64,000 nucleotides of DNA from Stercorarius parasiticus (GCA_013396915.1 VWZL01000018.1:367311-431310), one strand, 5' to 3'; shown: positions 23,392 to 36,522, counted from the stretch's first letter. A program made the numbers and translations. Notes: generated by a model from the sequence alone, not told the origin.

Positions 23392-24932
23392 GATTTGGTC
23401 TTAATGGTAGCAGTGTGATTATCTTAATTTTGTGAACCTGAAACACACAGTCTCATAGCTCTTAAAGAATCTTACATGATAATATAATATATACCACTTC
23501 TAGTATCTTATCGTGAATGCTCGATGCCTTCTTTTAGTCTCTGTAGCACGCATTGGCTTTCATGTGTTTAAACTCGTGTGTGTGCAATTATATACTTCTT
23601 TCTTTTTTTTGAGAAATACTGAAGCAAAGTACTTAGAACCAACAATTGTCAGAAATTAGTTTCCTGACTTCTTTCCAACTTGCGACATTGCTGGCTTGTT
23701 GATATGAACGATGCTCCAATGAACCCTTTTTAGTTGTTTTTTATTTCTGTTTTGGCTTTGTCTGTCTTCTATTACTTTCTTTTGAATACTATCTTCATTA
23801 GTTTCTTCCACATTGTATTAAGGTTTCATATGACACAATAATCTACCAGAGCTGGGTTCACTTAGTTTTGTTATCCTTGCATACCCTTCAAGCAAGCTGT
23901 GTTCTGTGTTGTTTTCTCTTAAAATGATTTGTGTTGGTACAAATATAAAAAGTAATTTGAAGTAAGGAAAATACAGGTTGATTAAGATAAGAAGAATATT
24001 TTAATGTGAAGCTGAGAAGTTCAATACTAGCGAAGCTAAAAATGCAAAGGGCAATTTGTTTCTACAGATATCTGTTATTTTCTTTTAAGTTAACAATAAA
24101 GTTGTCACTTCTTAATAAAGAAAAAATTGTTGTAGTAGTTTTGATTTTTTTTTGTAAGGATCTGATAAACCATATTCTCTAACTACTATATCAAAAATGC
24201 TTACAATTGGTAAACATTTTCTGAGAACTTTTGTTTTAACAATGATAGTGACTGCAGTAGTTTGTCTCTGATTTCCCTTTACAGCGTGCACTACTTCACT
24301 GCTTATACGCTCCATGTGCACTTCTAAAAATGTGTGTAAATGAGTGTTAAGGTGTCTGGGGCTATGCCTCCTGAATTTACAAGGTTATAGAAATAAAATT
24401 AAAATATAATTAATCTTAATTTTTTTAAAATTTTTTTCAAGTTCTCCTTGGTAAATAAAATGTTATGATGACATGCAAGAATGGCAAGTATGAGAATTCA
24501 GTAGCCACTCTTGTTACATTTTACGTATCTTTATAATATTGTTCTTCTGTAGAATCTAAATGAGTACATTTTTTTAGACTCAAGCTCGTGGTAAAGGATG
24601 TCGACACATTTTATTTTAGGAATTTGTGAAATCATAGTTACATACACATCTGTTGAAAATCTGCTAAGGATTGCCTGATAGGAACTTTTTTATATAGTGA
24701 CCTATTTATGAGCTTCCTTGCTGATTGAATTTTAAGAGAATGTCTCCTTGCACAGATGACATTCAGTTTTCTAATTTGCTTTTAATAAGGCAATCCTTTT
24801 TAGAGATTTATTTGCTTAAGATAATGAGGTAGGATTACAGAGGAATTAACTGCAATGCTATTAAGCATTTTTTTCCTTGGGTCTAGCCTTATACTTTCAA
24901 TTTGGAAGTAAGATGAGATTTATTTTTCCTAG

Positions 24933-25018
24933 GCTACACAACAAATTCAAGACCAGAAGACAAAAAGGCAGCTGAGGTAGTAATTCTTCGGAAGAATTAA
25001 GTCACCGATGTCTTTGAG
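24933..25018 (+). other. Candidate 86-nt exon (weak)
   Basis: A pyrimidine-rich acceptor (TTTATTTTTCCTAG ending at 24932) and a donor (GAG|GTATGT from 25019) bracket 86 nt. One phase reads about 21 residues, including NSRPEDKKAAEVV, and then a stop; the other two phases stop earlier. If real, it would be a terminal coding segment, a 3' untranslated exon or a noncoding RNA exon. I do not recognise the peptide, and splice-like pairs of this quality occur by chance. Confidence 0.2.
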
Positions 25019-28000
25019 GTATGTTTGTTTTGGAAATGCTGTTAATTATTTATTAATCTTGCTGCTATGTATAAGAGTTGTGGTGAGTGTTTTTGAACTC
25101 ACATCTTCAGATGTAGATTGATTTGAAAGGAAACTCCAAAATACACTTTTTTGTTCTCTCTTTTTTGATAAATATGGGGAATTAGTTATAAATCTGCTTC
25201 TCTTTTAACTGGCACCATCTTTCTGTCTAGAAAATTAGATATAGCCAGATGCAAAGCTAAAAAACCTAGAGGTTCTATTTTCTTTCTGACTTCACAGTTA
25301 CAGCTTTCTTCATGTGCCATAGTTACTGTGAAAAATTTCCAAATAAGTATGTTCTGGAAAAAGTTGTAAACACTTTCCATTCTGTATGCAATATAGACTG
25401 CTATGTTTTAAATAGGTACAAGATACATTTCTATCAGCTAGATGTAAAGAAAAGTGTGATATAGAAATAAATTACAAATAGCTCAATACGGGACACAACA
25501 GAAAGTTATCAGTAGGTGGACTGGGTGATGGAGGATACACTAAGGAAATCCATGACTGCCTTTCCAGAGGTTTTGAAATAGCCTATTTAACACTGTTTCT
25601 GTTAGAAAAATTGTTTGAACACAGTAAGTAGGATTCCACTTCTGTAAATGTACCAGCTAAGTTTGTGGGGTGCTAAGTAAATGGAGTTGATGCTAATTTC
25701 ATTTTTGGGTCTAGTTATCACTTAGCATGTTCAGCAGCTTTAACAGAGCAAGTTATGGTCTTCATACAGTCAAAAATGCTGGGGCCCAGAAAACATTATT
25801 TCTGTTACACTTGGGAAATATTTGTGTTTAAGTTAACTTTGGAACTCCTTGCAACCCTATTTTTCTCTTTCCTTCGATATATTGAGTTTCAAAGAACAAG
25901 GATTTTTTTTCTCTTAGAGGATTAATTTTCTCACAATAGTAATACTCAAAATCAGCTATTTTTGATTACTTGAATCCTCACCTGCAGCTCCCTTCCTTTT
26001 GCAGGAGGTGTATCTCACCAGCATAGAAAATTCTTTTCTATGTTCCTGTCAGATCTGTGCAATTTTGTTCGTGTTTGACTTGATAGAAAGAACATGTACC
26101 AGTTTTGGCTAGTGACACAGCCATCTCGTGGCTTGTTAAGTAATGCAAGCCTATAGTGTGATACATACATTTTGTCTAAAAATATATTTTCCACTTTAAA
26201 AAAAAAAAACCACCACCAATTGTTAGTTTCCTTCTCCCTGAAAGGCTATATTCATTTCAGCTTTCTTTAAAAACTATCTACATGCCCAAGACCATTGACC
26301 TCTATGATTCTTCCCTTCTCCTTTGCTTTAGATGTTTAATAACAGGTTTGCAGCCTTTGGGGTTGAGAAATTGAGCTTTGTAAGCTACCTTTGTATTATA
26401 TTATTCACAATGAATACATTCAGTGCACCTTTTTTGCCTCCTAGCATTTGTAACAAGTGCCTCTCTCTTAATGTCAATCTTGTCTCCTTGGAGAAACAGT
26501 ATTGGAAGTACTGTAATAAATGACAAGAGAGAAATCAACAAATATGTTTTAACCTGTTTTAACATGTTTAACATATTATTCTCTTACCTGACAGCATACC
26601 TAAATTTTATATTGGAAAAAAGAATTTAAAACTGTTTAACTTTTGGTGAGGCTCTACATATCTGCCAGTGACATCTGAGAACGATGCTTTTTGATAAATG
26701 AAAAATCTCCATTGCCTTTTCATGACTCCCATTGAGATACATTCTTGTTCCTCCGGGCACAATTTGTCTCGCAGATTGCATTTGATTTGTAGTTTAAGGA
26801 TAGAAGCTCATAGTATCAGTGTTAAATACAGGTAGCTTTCAGAAGCATGGTAGGCAATATTTTTATATTCAGACATTAGAAAAAATATTTAAAGAAAAAA
26901 GGATCTCATTTTACTGGGTCTGCTGAAGCACGACACCAAGTAAAATATTTAATAATATTTAATCAGTATGCTTTAGCTTTATATGTATTTTTGAAGTTGA
27001 TATACTTCTGTCTAGCCTGATCCCTCAACATTCCCATGCAGCTTTTGTTACTATGTAATTTTTTTAAGCCTTTATAAAATTTTTACAACTCTCAGTTGTG
27101 GAGACATAATTGTAAAACACCAGGCAAAATTTAATATACTATGAGGAAAAATTAAAGCAGCAAATGTTTGCTCTTTCTCATTCAATCTGCCAGATTATTT
27201 AGTCTTGTTCAGTTTAGTATTTCTGCCATTTCACAGAGTTATTTATTTGATGGCCAGGTTATCATGTATTTTCAAATGAATTTTGAGTGGATTATTTAAT
27301 CTGCAGTTCAACATTTCTGATGTTTTACAGAATGGTGTTCTGGTCAGGTTCCCAAGTAACTTCAAATTACTCTGTAATGGTAGTTTTCATGGTAAATATA
27401 GTCCTTGGTGGCAGAGAGGACTCTGACTTTCCCATGTAAGAGCCTTTATGTATATAATAGTCAAAGTAAGGAAGAGTTAAGAGTTGTTCGTCCTATCTCC
27501 TTCCTCAGAGTCTTCACATTAGACTCTAAAAAATGATTTTATGGTTATCTGAAGTTGTACTTTAATATCTTCTCCTGGTGATATAGGCCTTCTTTAGCAA
27601 ACAGTGTAAAGAACTACTAAAAAAGTTCATGCTGATGCTTTTGGAATAGTCTGCCTTATTGATTTAACAAACCTTAGTAAAATAAAGAAAAGGAAACTTG
27701 CAAATGCATTTAAACCATTCTTGTTCCTAATTAACCTGAAGTATATGTTACTGTTGGCTTACAGGGGCTTTGTACCAGGTGCTGAGTGAAACTTTCTTAT
27801 GTATCTATGTTGGTTTACTCCATGTGTAATACTCCAACTTACATTTGTCTGTTCAGGTGCTCGGAGAACATAACATGTTCTCTGAAATGTAGAGCTCAGA
27901 GGCTCTCTGGACCTTTAGATTCCTCTTTGTGTGATGATTTTTGATATGCTGACAACTGTTAGAGCAGAACTTGTGAAGAACGGAATAAAAAATGCACACA

Positions 28001-29214
28001 CACTGATTTAATTTTGCTTCTCTGGTATAGAATGAAGTTAACTGATCTTTACAGTGGTCCTGTGCATATGTTGTATTTATATATAGTTATAGACACATAA
28101 AGCATGGGTACAGTTTTAATTTAGTACCAAGTGCATAGTGTATTCTTTTGATGTATCTACCTTATAAAAATTAATACATGAAAGTAGTGCATACATGGAG
28201 CACCCTAAATTTTGATAACCTGTATGACTCTGCGAAAACCTGACTTGGTAAATGCAAATGGAAGTTTCAGAGCTACCTTATCACAGATATATATTTATGA
28301 TATGGCTGAAGAAACTCTTGCCCTTCTTTCAAGGCTGAAAGGCAGAACTGAGATTCAATGTTGCTGGATGCTGGCCTCACTTTTCAAGATATAAACTGAG
28401 AAATGAATTGCCCAAAGAAATGGTGTCTTAGTCAACATTGGATTTTAGCCTCCCTTAGTACTGTGACAATAATTGTCATTTTACTCCCCTGAAAATTCAG
28501 CAACATTGCAGCAAGCTTTGATTGATTTTTCAAGTTAAGATGAAAAGCATTTTGAAGCAGGAAGTTGATTAAAGCTTACAAAAAAGCAACTTAAATTTTG
28601 AATATATGAAAATTAAATGAAAAATAAAAAAAATATTTTGGGACCATTTCAGATTGATTATATGGATCAGAAATTTTCATTAGTTTGATTGCATAATAAC
28701 CACAGTACACAAAGTGTTCTTGAAAGTCATGAAAACAGTAGATATTCAACCATCTAACCCAAATATGTTAGGAGGATTTTAAGGTAAATTTCTAAACATA
28801 AGACCAAAACTTAGGAGTAAGAAGTCAGTCATTACTGTAAGCAGTCTGGACTAGAAGCTGGTTTAGTTGAAACCTGCCTGTAGTTTTCTTTTGTGCAACA
28901 ATTCTTATTTAAAAGTACAAAACCTAGCTATTTTGTATGTCTTTTGCTAAATTAATCTCAGTTCAGTGTAGCTTGTGTGCCTGGTCATAAAGAAAATTGT
29001 TGGATACTCATCAGATTGCTTTCCTACATGATTTCAGTGGCATGTACTTTCTACTCTAGGACTAAAGCAGTAGAAATACAGCTGAGGATTGCATGTGAAA
29101 TGTACCAGCATGATGAATCAGGAAGAAGGTGAAGAATTAATTGTATTTATCACTTCAGCTGAGGGAAGTGACTTAGGATTCCTAATCAAAATGGCTAAGC
29201 TGTCAACCTACCTG

Positions 29215-29440
29215 TACAGGGGAGGCGTATCTGCATGCCAGGAAGCGGGGCACTGGGTGACCACAGGCCAGTGGGGCCATGCCCTCCCCTTCCTGGCAGG
29301 CACAGTTCCAGCACACCAGGGCTGAGGCAGGTCCTGAGGGCAGGGGGAGGTGAGCCAGGGCCCTGGCCCTTGGTGATGTTGCATGCCTGCAATGTGGGCT
29401 CTGCTGCAGAAGCCATCCCCTTTGAGGCGGCTTCAGAGTG
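29215..29440. other. GC-rich block, unclassified
   Basis: About 225 bp is much richer in G and C than its flanks, with poly-G/C patches and overlapping open frames on both strands (68-93 codons). CpG is not enriched, so it is not a classical CpG island. It may be an old repeat fragment; I cannot name the family. Confidence 0.5.
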
Positions 29441-30099
29441 AATGATGGGTTTGTTTCTTGCATGCAAAACATGCATTAGGTGTGATCTAATCAGAAGGGG
29501 TCAGTCATTTCATATACAAGAGCTTGATTACAATTGGCTAATTCTAGCACCTGCTAATCTGCTGTTTGTATTTGCACAGTGTTTGATTTTTTTAATAAGA
29601 ATGTATTTAAAATCTAACAGATCCAAAAAGACACTGAAATTCAGACTTTTATTGCAAGTTTTGCCTGGAAAAATGGTTATTGTTTTTACCGTCTCCAGTG
29701 AAATTCCAGGAAGTGAAGAAAAATACGTATACTTTTTTCTTTCAGAACAATGGGAGCACAGCTTAACATACTCCATTAGCAGCACTTGAAAACTAGGACT
29801 TACAAATGCACATCTGTCAGTTTTTACCCAAAATTGTACTATATCTGTGTTCTGCTAATTCTGTGGGGTTTCTAGCAGTATAAATGCTCTTTCCCAACAA
29901 ATATTTGATTATCCTTTTGATTTTTGATTCCTGCTTCTTCCAGTTACGTTTTTGGGGTTTGCTTTTTTTTGTGTACAGAATCTTTATGAAAATGCTAAAT
30001 AGCGCAGTGTTAACTCTTTCAAAACATAGATTAAGAAAGAACATCTCTTCAGCAGGAAAGTAATGGATATTTCTGTTTCTTACAGAGAAATGAGTTTAT

Positions 30100-30480
30100 T
30101 TTTAAAGACATTCAAGTTCAAACAAAATAGTGCTTAAATTAACCTGTAAGTTTGCCTGAACAATCAAATCTGTGTCCAGATCTGGCCCGCGCTGAGTGGA
30201 ATTTTTTTTGCTTATTTTTAATGGATCAATTTTTGAATGCTGAAGCTGATCAGTTCCTGCTCTTGAGATAACGTTCCAGCCATCTATAGATAGCACACAA
30301 TTAACTGGAGGAGAAAAGGGGGAAACCAGGAAGGAAATATGTGCAATACACAGAGCATCTCTCACTGTTCTGTGTCAATTTTAATGGGTTTGTAATTAGG
30401 TCACAGGACTGATTGATATCAGCATTTAGTTTCCTGGGTGACATCACCCTTTCCTTCATTCCCTAATAGGGATTAAGATG
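30100..30480. promoter_or_regulatory. Candidate conserved noncoding element
   Basis: The stretch lacks simple-repeat character and is dense in homeodomain-like (TAATTA, TTGATAT) and other factor-like words (GGTGACATCACC near 30437, CAGATCTGGCCCGCGC near 30177). This is an impression of vertebrate enhancer-like sequence, not proof. No coding frame is supported. Confidence 0.2.
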
Positions 30481-32746
30481 TTGACATGTAGAAAACTCTA
30501 CTTCCTGGACAGAGAAAAATAATTAAACCAGTCGTAGACTTGACACTGGCTGAATTATTTACCAATATAGCAATGAAATGGAGACTAACAGGAAGGAAGA
30601 GCACAGGGAGCATGTGGAAAGGGCACAAATATGCTCACAGCCTGTGTGTGTGAAGGAGTTTAGTTAAAGAAACAGCGACAGGACTAGGCTGGGACAGCAA
30701 CAATCGTGAGTAAAATGACAGTGCGTTTTGAATCCTTAGGCAGAAAAAGTAAGGCAAAATACTGGCAAAAAGCTTTGAGATGAAGCAAGAAGGTGACTAT
30801 TGTAATGCATGGCCAAATGCACAGAGATCTTGGCATGAGAGGAGAGCAGTGAGTGCCCAAAGAGCATGGTATTCAAAGAGAGATTATCAGATGGAAAGAA
30901 AAAATGAAAAGGGTGCCTTATACATATTTCTATACACAGAAAGCTCATAAATGCAGCAAAGGATACAGCTTGGAATGGTGCTTCCTAATTTAGAAATAGC
31001 TGCCACATTTCAGACTGAACATACAAGGTTTTTCTTACAACCCAGCAGTAACCGTTAACTCATCTTTATAAAATGTATTACAATTGAATCACTGTACGGT
31101 GCAGCTGAAAGAGCTTGATGCTATCATTATTATTTTTTATTGTTTTGTTTTCGGGGAGCCTGTCCCTTTTTTCAGACTTTCTTTTACTTTTTGGAGATAC
31201 TATTCACCCAGCACTGATTTTAATTTATAAGATGGAATACTTAAAAACATGACTTTTGAGGTCTTAGTGGGTTTTGTGTTTGTTTGGATTTTTGTTGTTA
31301 AATGAATAAAAAATTGAGGAAGCATATTTTTCTGATCTTGCATGTTAAGATAATTTGTGCTTGAGAGACACTGCTGGATAGTATAAGATAACCTTTACTT
31401 AAGAGAAGACTATAAGGAAGGAGGACAGACATGGCCTTAAAAATTCACACTTGATCGTAGGAACAGGCTGCAGCTCAACCACAATAAGTGCCTGGTTATG
31501 AGAACAGAAGAAAAGAAATTTGTTAAGTTTTGTGGTGGATGATACTCATTCTAGAGTTGAACCTTAGAGATTTCTGTTACAATTGTGAGCTTGAATTTAG
31601 TTCACGTGTGCTACGGGTAAAAGGTTTGCTATCTCTTTGAGGTTCTTTACTGCAGTTGGAGAGGATCCTCATATGTAGGTATGCAGTAAATAACAGTTGA
31701 CTACTGCATATATGTTTTCAAATAAACTGGGAAAGGTGGTGGAAATAACATTTTGATGCTGTTTCAAACAGGCTTTCATCTCATGTATTTATTTGCCATT
31801 TGTAATTTCTGAGCTTAGTGAAATGCACTGACATTTTGTTTTAACAGCTGCGTTAGTTTTCAAATTTTTTCTGTTGAAAGGTCTTAGTGTCAAGTTTGCT
31901 GTAGGAAATAGTAGGGGTGTCCTATGAAAACCTGTTACAGTACTGCTCCTGACAAAATGAAAATCAAATACACAGGTTTGATTTAGAAGCACTAAGAATA
32001 GGCTTAATCCAAGTCTGCAAGCTCTAATCCAAAGTGATACAGAAGCTGTAATGAACAAATTGAATGGTTTACTGGTACCTGATCTGACAGGGGAAGAAGC
32101 AGAAATTAGATACAAAGCGTATCACAGGGATTTAAAACAAGTGGCTTCATCCATTTGATTGTTAAAGCTGGAGTCATCAGAATGTGTTTTTCCCCAGGTC
32201 TTTCCTTTCATGTTCATGTCTAAAATAAGGCTGAAGTCTGTGTTAGCCAGTGCTCAATAACAAATCTGATAGTATCAAATCTCATGACTTAGTTTTCCTC
32301 AAGTAGAAGCAAAGAAAGCAGAAATGAATTTAAGTAAAACACCCATACTTCACAAAATAGTTTCTTCTAAAATTGCATGTGTTTCTGAGCAATATGTTTG
32401 TCTACAAATCATTGGTGTTATTAAAAAAAAAAAAAAGGTAGTGGGTACTAACAACTCTTGAAAAATCATCTGGTCATTAGCCAGAGGTTTTATTTTACTT
32501 GCTTCCAGAGCAGAAATTGCATTGTGAGTGAGAAGGCAGCTGCTTCCCAGAATTTCCAGCCATACAGTAGTTTGAATGGATAAAACAAGGATAAGCTTCA
32601 AACTTCATGAGTATAAATACTTGGACATTTCTATCTTACGCTGTCTGTGAAGAGTTTGACTAATATGTGATCTTCATAAGAGGAGCTAGATAGGTGTCAC
32701 CATTAGTTCAATTCGTGTGGCTTTCAGGGGTATACAGGATCACTTT

Positions 32747-32945
32747 ACAAAAAAAAAAACAAACAAAAAAACAAAAAAAAACCCCAAACAACTAGAAAAA
32801 AAAACAAACCCACACCCACTCCCCCACCCCCCAAAAAAACCCCAAAAAACAACAACAAAACCCAAACCAAAACAAACAAAAAAAATGCAAAGAAAACAGC
32901 AACAAAAAACTAAACAACCCCATCCCCCACCCCACCCCCAAACTC
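32747..32945 (+). repeat. A/C-rich low-complexity tract
   Basis: About 200 bp is composed almost entirely of A and C on the plus strand (runs of A interrupted by CC, CCCC and CCACCCC), with only a few G or T bases. The open frame across it (Lys/Pro/Gln/Thr only) is a composition artefact. A smaller tract of the same type lies at 38651-38712. Confidence 0.9.
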
Positions 32946-34203
32946 ATGTTTGTCTCAAATGTCCCACTCTCCCTTCTCTGCTTCCTTCATTCCTGAAACA
33001 TGTGTGGGTTAATGAAGAAGTCGCTGATGTTTAACAAGAAGAAGTAAATATGTTCTGGTCTGCTCAGGCAAGGTATTACTCTTCTGTTACAAACCTTTTT
33101 ATTCAGGATACTTTGTACCAGTATTTCAGACATAAATGAGGCAGTCTGTTACGTTCAGGTTCGCTGCAGACTCATGCAGGTGTTGCTATGTCTGTATGTG
33201 CTTGTCACTTTTCTAACCATCTTCTACAGCAGTGGTTCCCAACGTTTTTTTAAAGGGATGTCCACTACCCCCTTCCTGAACTCCAGGCTCCTCATCAGTC
33301 CCTCTTCCTTCCCCCTCTGTGAGTAGTCTTTCTGATACTCCACCCTCACTTGCTTGTGCTGACATTTCATCATGTCCTTGTTGCTGACTTGGGCCAATAT
33401 CAGTGCAGCTCTCCAAAGTGCAAGTCCCAGCACAAGAGTTTTAGCTCCTTAGCTGCTCTTAGCTTTTCTGGACTCACCTTGACTGAGAGGACACTTTGCA
33501 ATGGTTGGTACTATTTCTTCATATTGATTTCTCATATTTTTTTTTTTCTAGAAGAGTAGGTTCTGAAGTAATCATATGATCCCACAAGGTGTGCTTGCAT
33601 TAAGGTCCTGTACTACCTATATCTTAATTCATCTCTCCTTGTTGCAAAGAAGATTTTTAAGTTGAAAAAAGTGCATGCCAAAATAGTCACTGAATATTTT
33701 AATTCCTTTTTTAATTGAATGAAACCAGTGATCTATTCATGAACAGTTTGGTTTACATTTTTTGCAGATAGTTGCAGTGAGGAGCTTCTTATTTTCATTC
33801 ATGTCAGACTTTCTCAGAGTACGTAGCGAATTTTAGTTCTTCCTGTTTTAGTTCCGAAAATTCCTTGTGGAGCCTGAATTGGGAGACTCTGTGTTCAGTC
33901 CTGCAATATTCTGTGTGACACCAGTGAAATAGTTCTTGGTATTTGGAAGGTGGAAGACAGTAACACAACTGCATAAATTCTTACCCCTTTTCTTAGTCCC
34001 ACTGAATTCAATTGGACCTCATGTTTCAAGAGGAGCAAGTGGATACAAAAAAGCAATTGTTTTCAAAAGCACATTCATAAATCATCCAAATTTAAAAAAA
34101 ATGCATTATGGATAAAGGGTTTAATATTCTGTTCTACCATTGATAGACATGTGTAATCCCTATTAAAAAGATTTATGCTGAGCATTGGCAGCTGATATGA
34201 TCC

Positions 34204-34213
34204 NNNNNNNNNN
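34204..34213. other. Assembly gap (10 N)
   Basis: Ten undetermined bases interrupt AT-rich unique sequence. The true length is unknown; short fixed-length N runs are commonly scaffold joins of unknown size. Confidence 0.95.
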
Positions 34214-36327
34214 GTGTAGATCTGAATTGCTAAATTTCACAATAAATAATTATTCTTGGGATCTTTCCTAATGTGATGCAAAATTGGTTTTACTCTGGAT
34301 ATTTAGAGCAAATTAAAAAAATAAAGTTAATATAACATACCAATGGGTAAAGCACATGTATTTTATATCTCGTCCAAGATTATTTATGCATCATATTAGA
34401 ATTGTGACTCTGGCTTTGGGGAGACTAATTAGTCTTAATTTTCAAAGGTAATAAGGGAGTGGGTTTATAAAGAAAAAAACATAAATAATAACAATATATT
34501 TCTAAAAGCTTTAAGAATAGCCGTACAGCATTTATTTGAGAAACAGAAGGTCAGTGATGCAGAAGAGGGTAGAATGTAAACATCCCCAAAGCAAGCACCC
34601 ACTCAAGGCTTTTTATATGTATAATTCTGCTGTAGAAACATACCAACACTGCTTCCGCATACAGGCTAGCCTATGTTTTTAACAATAATTGACAGCTGAA
34701 AAATGACAGCTGACTGAACATTGCAGCTGAAGCTTTTGAAGAAAATAAATAATCCGTTCATCTCAGATATCTTTCAGTAATATATTTATTACTGTTTTCA
34801 AGTAACATTCAAATAATATTTTTAAAGTGACTGTATGTTATAGGTAAGATTCTTGCTAGTAAGTGATGGTTGAGAAAAGGGGGGTCATCTGCATCTCCAT
34901 TTGTTTTTGTTGGGGCTTTTTTCCTTAGTGTGAGAACTTGCAGCTTGTTAGTATTCCAGGCACAATGCAAAGTGCTTCCTAGTCATGACTCTCCCCACCT
35001 GCAAATTGCAGAATGGTATTTGGTTTAGAAGGGAACAGAGTTTGAAGGAAACATGTTGTGATACATTTTGTTATATTAAATTAGTTGTTTATGGAATGTT
35101 ATTTACATAGATAACGTCTAATTTAGAAAAATAATAGCTTTCTTGTACCAAAAACCTTTTTTTTTTTGGTTTTTCTGTGTTTCAGGAACTTTTTTCTTTA
35201 CATGGTTATTAACTTTGGAATTTGACAGTAGCTGTAATGTTCCATTCAATGAAGTTTGGCTTTTTCTTTGTGTAAAATGCCAGGAGTGTCTGTTTTCATC
35301 TTTTCCTTTTTTTTTTCGTTAAGACAGAAAGATCTATAAATTGCAATGAGAAAGTGATACAGAGTTAAATAATTACCTTAGAGAGCATAAAACAAGTCAA
35401 GTGAATTTAAGACCCTGCACTCAGCAGCACTGTTTCATTCTATCTCATCTGAAGTACTTTGGATTGCTTAAGTTCTGATGGTTTGCTGTATTTACTGCAA
35501 AGGCAAGAAAAAGGGAAAATATACACGTACCGAGGAAAATCTCTGAAAGTTAATTCAGCTTAGTGAAATCACTTCTTAAAAATGCTCTATTGCTCTGTTA
35601 TCGGAGAGCTTTGTAATTAACATATAATGTCCAGGCTTCCATTTTCATGGTATATTTTGGAACAAGCTAACATTACCCTTCAACAAGGTGTTCCTCAAGT
35701 GATCTGAAAATTCTGCAATATGATAACTTTTAATTGCCCACATATTTTAAATTTTGATAGGTTACATGGTCAATGATCTACCTCTCAGAGAAGAACAAGT
35801 AATAATTTGGTCACAGGTTCATAGTCTTCCAAATCCTAACAGTGTTTCATTGTGTTTCTTCTTAGTAGAATGACTTTAGCAGTTCTAGAGGAAAAAGATT
35901 GAAGCTTTGAACACTTATTTTTCATCTTTGACATCTATGGTTTTCAAGCAGTGTTAAGGTTAAATGGGAGTTCATTTATACTCTATTGCATTTAGTAAGT
36001 GCTCTCATAATTAAATGCAGATCCATGTAATTTAGTGGTAGAAAGAGAAATTCATTAAGATTCCTGATTAGGAAAAAGCGTTAACAGAACTGCAAACGTT
36101 ATAGAAATTTAGCTCCTGCTTAAGGTAAATTAAGCACAAACCACATTGCTGTAATATGAAGGAGGTTGCCTAAACTGTAACTGACAAGAAAATTTCAGAA
36201 TTCATTTTCATCATCTGTGTACACCAAAAGCAAATGTAAACATTCATTTTTTTAAATCAATAGTTGATGAAATTCATGAGAATTTCATGCCTTTTGCAGT
36301 GTTATACTAGACATAACGGCTAATATT
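34214..36327. other. AT-rich unique noncoding stretch
   Basis: No gene or repeat family is supported. It contains the paired TGACAGCTGA motif at 34690-34730, described separately, and a T-run hairpin near 35154-35175. Nothing else is distinctive. Confidence 0.7.
34690..34730. promoter_or_regulatory. Three clustered CAGCTG E-boxes, two as TGACAGCTGA
   Basis: TGACAGCTGA occurs at 34690-34699 and again at 34704-34713, with starts 14 bp apart. A third CAGCTG follows within GCAGCTGA at 34723-34730. CAGCTG is an E-box bound by class I/II bHLH dimers, and TGACAG is the core of MEIS/TGIF sites. Clustering of a composite site suggests an enhancer element. Function is inferred. Confidence 0.35.
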
Positions 36328-36516
36328 TGTGGTGGGTTGACTGTGGTTGGATGCCAGGTGCCCACCAAAGCCACTCTGACATCCTGGGATGTCACCACTC
36401 AACTGGACAGGGGAGAGAAAATATAACAAAAGCCTCGTGGGTCAAGATAAGGACAGGGAGAGATCACTCACCAATTACTGTCACAGGCAAAAAAAGACTC
36501 GACTTGGTGAAACTAA

Positions 36517-36522
36517 TTTATT
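36517..36522 (-). terminator. LTR poly(A) signal AATAAA
   Basis: TTTATT on the plus strand is AATAAA on the minus strand, correctly placed downstream of the LTR promoter and about 190 bp before the LTR end. It would define the R/U5 boundary. Confidence 0.6.

Larger units (their letters stand above)
21881..34203. other. Long AT-rich unique noncoding stretch
   Basis: No protein-coding gene can be supported. Separate entries cover a perfect palindrome (23366-23391), a candidate exon (24933-25018), a GC-rich block (29215-29440), a candidate conserved element (30100-30480) and an A/C tract (32747-32945). The rest is AT-rich with scattered short open frames on both strands. The sequence from 33230 (CAGTGGTTCCCAACG, then T-rich) resembles the terminal repeat of hAT-type DNA transposons, but no opposite end was found. 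Confidence 0.7.

Noticed and set aside
29442..29789. 115-codon plus-strand open frame next to the GC-rich block
   Set aside because: No motif or coding-like composition, and an 85-codon frame runs through it on the opposite strand.
32717..33034. 105-codon Lys/Pro/Thr/Gln-rich open frame
   Set aside because: It is the translation of an A/C-only low-complexity tract, which cannot contain stop codons in that frame.
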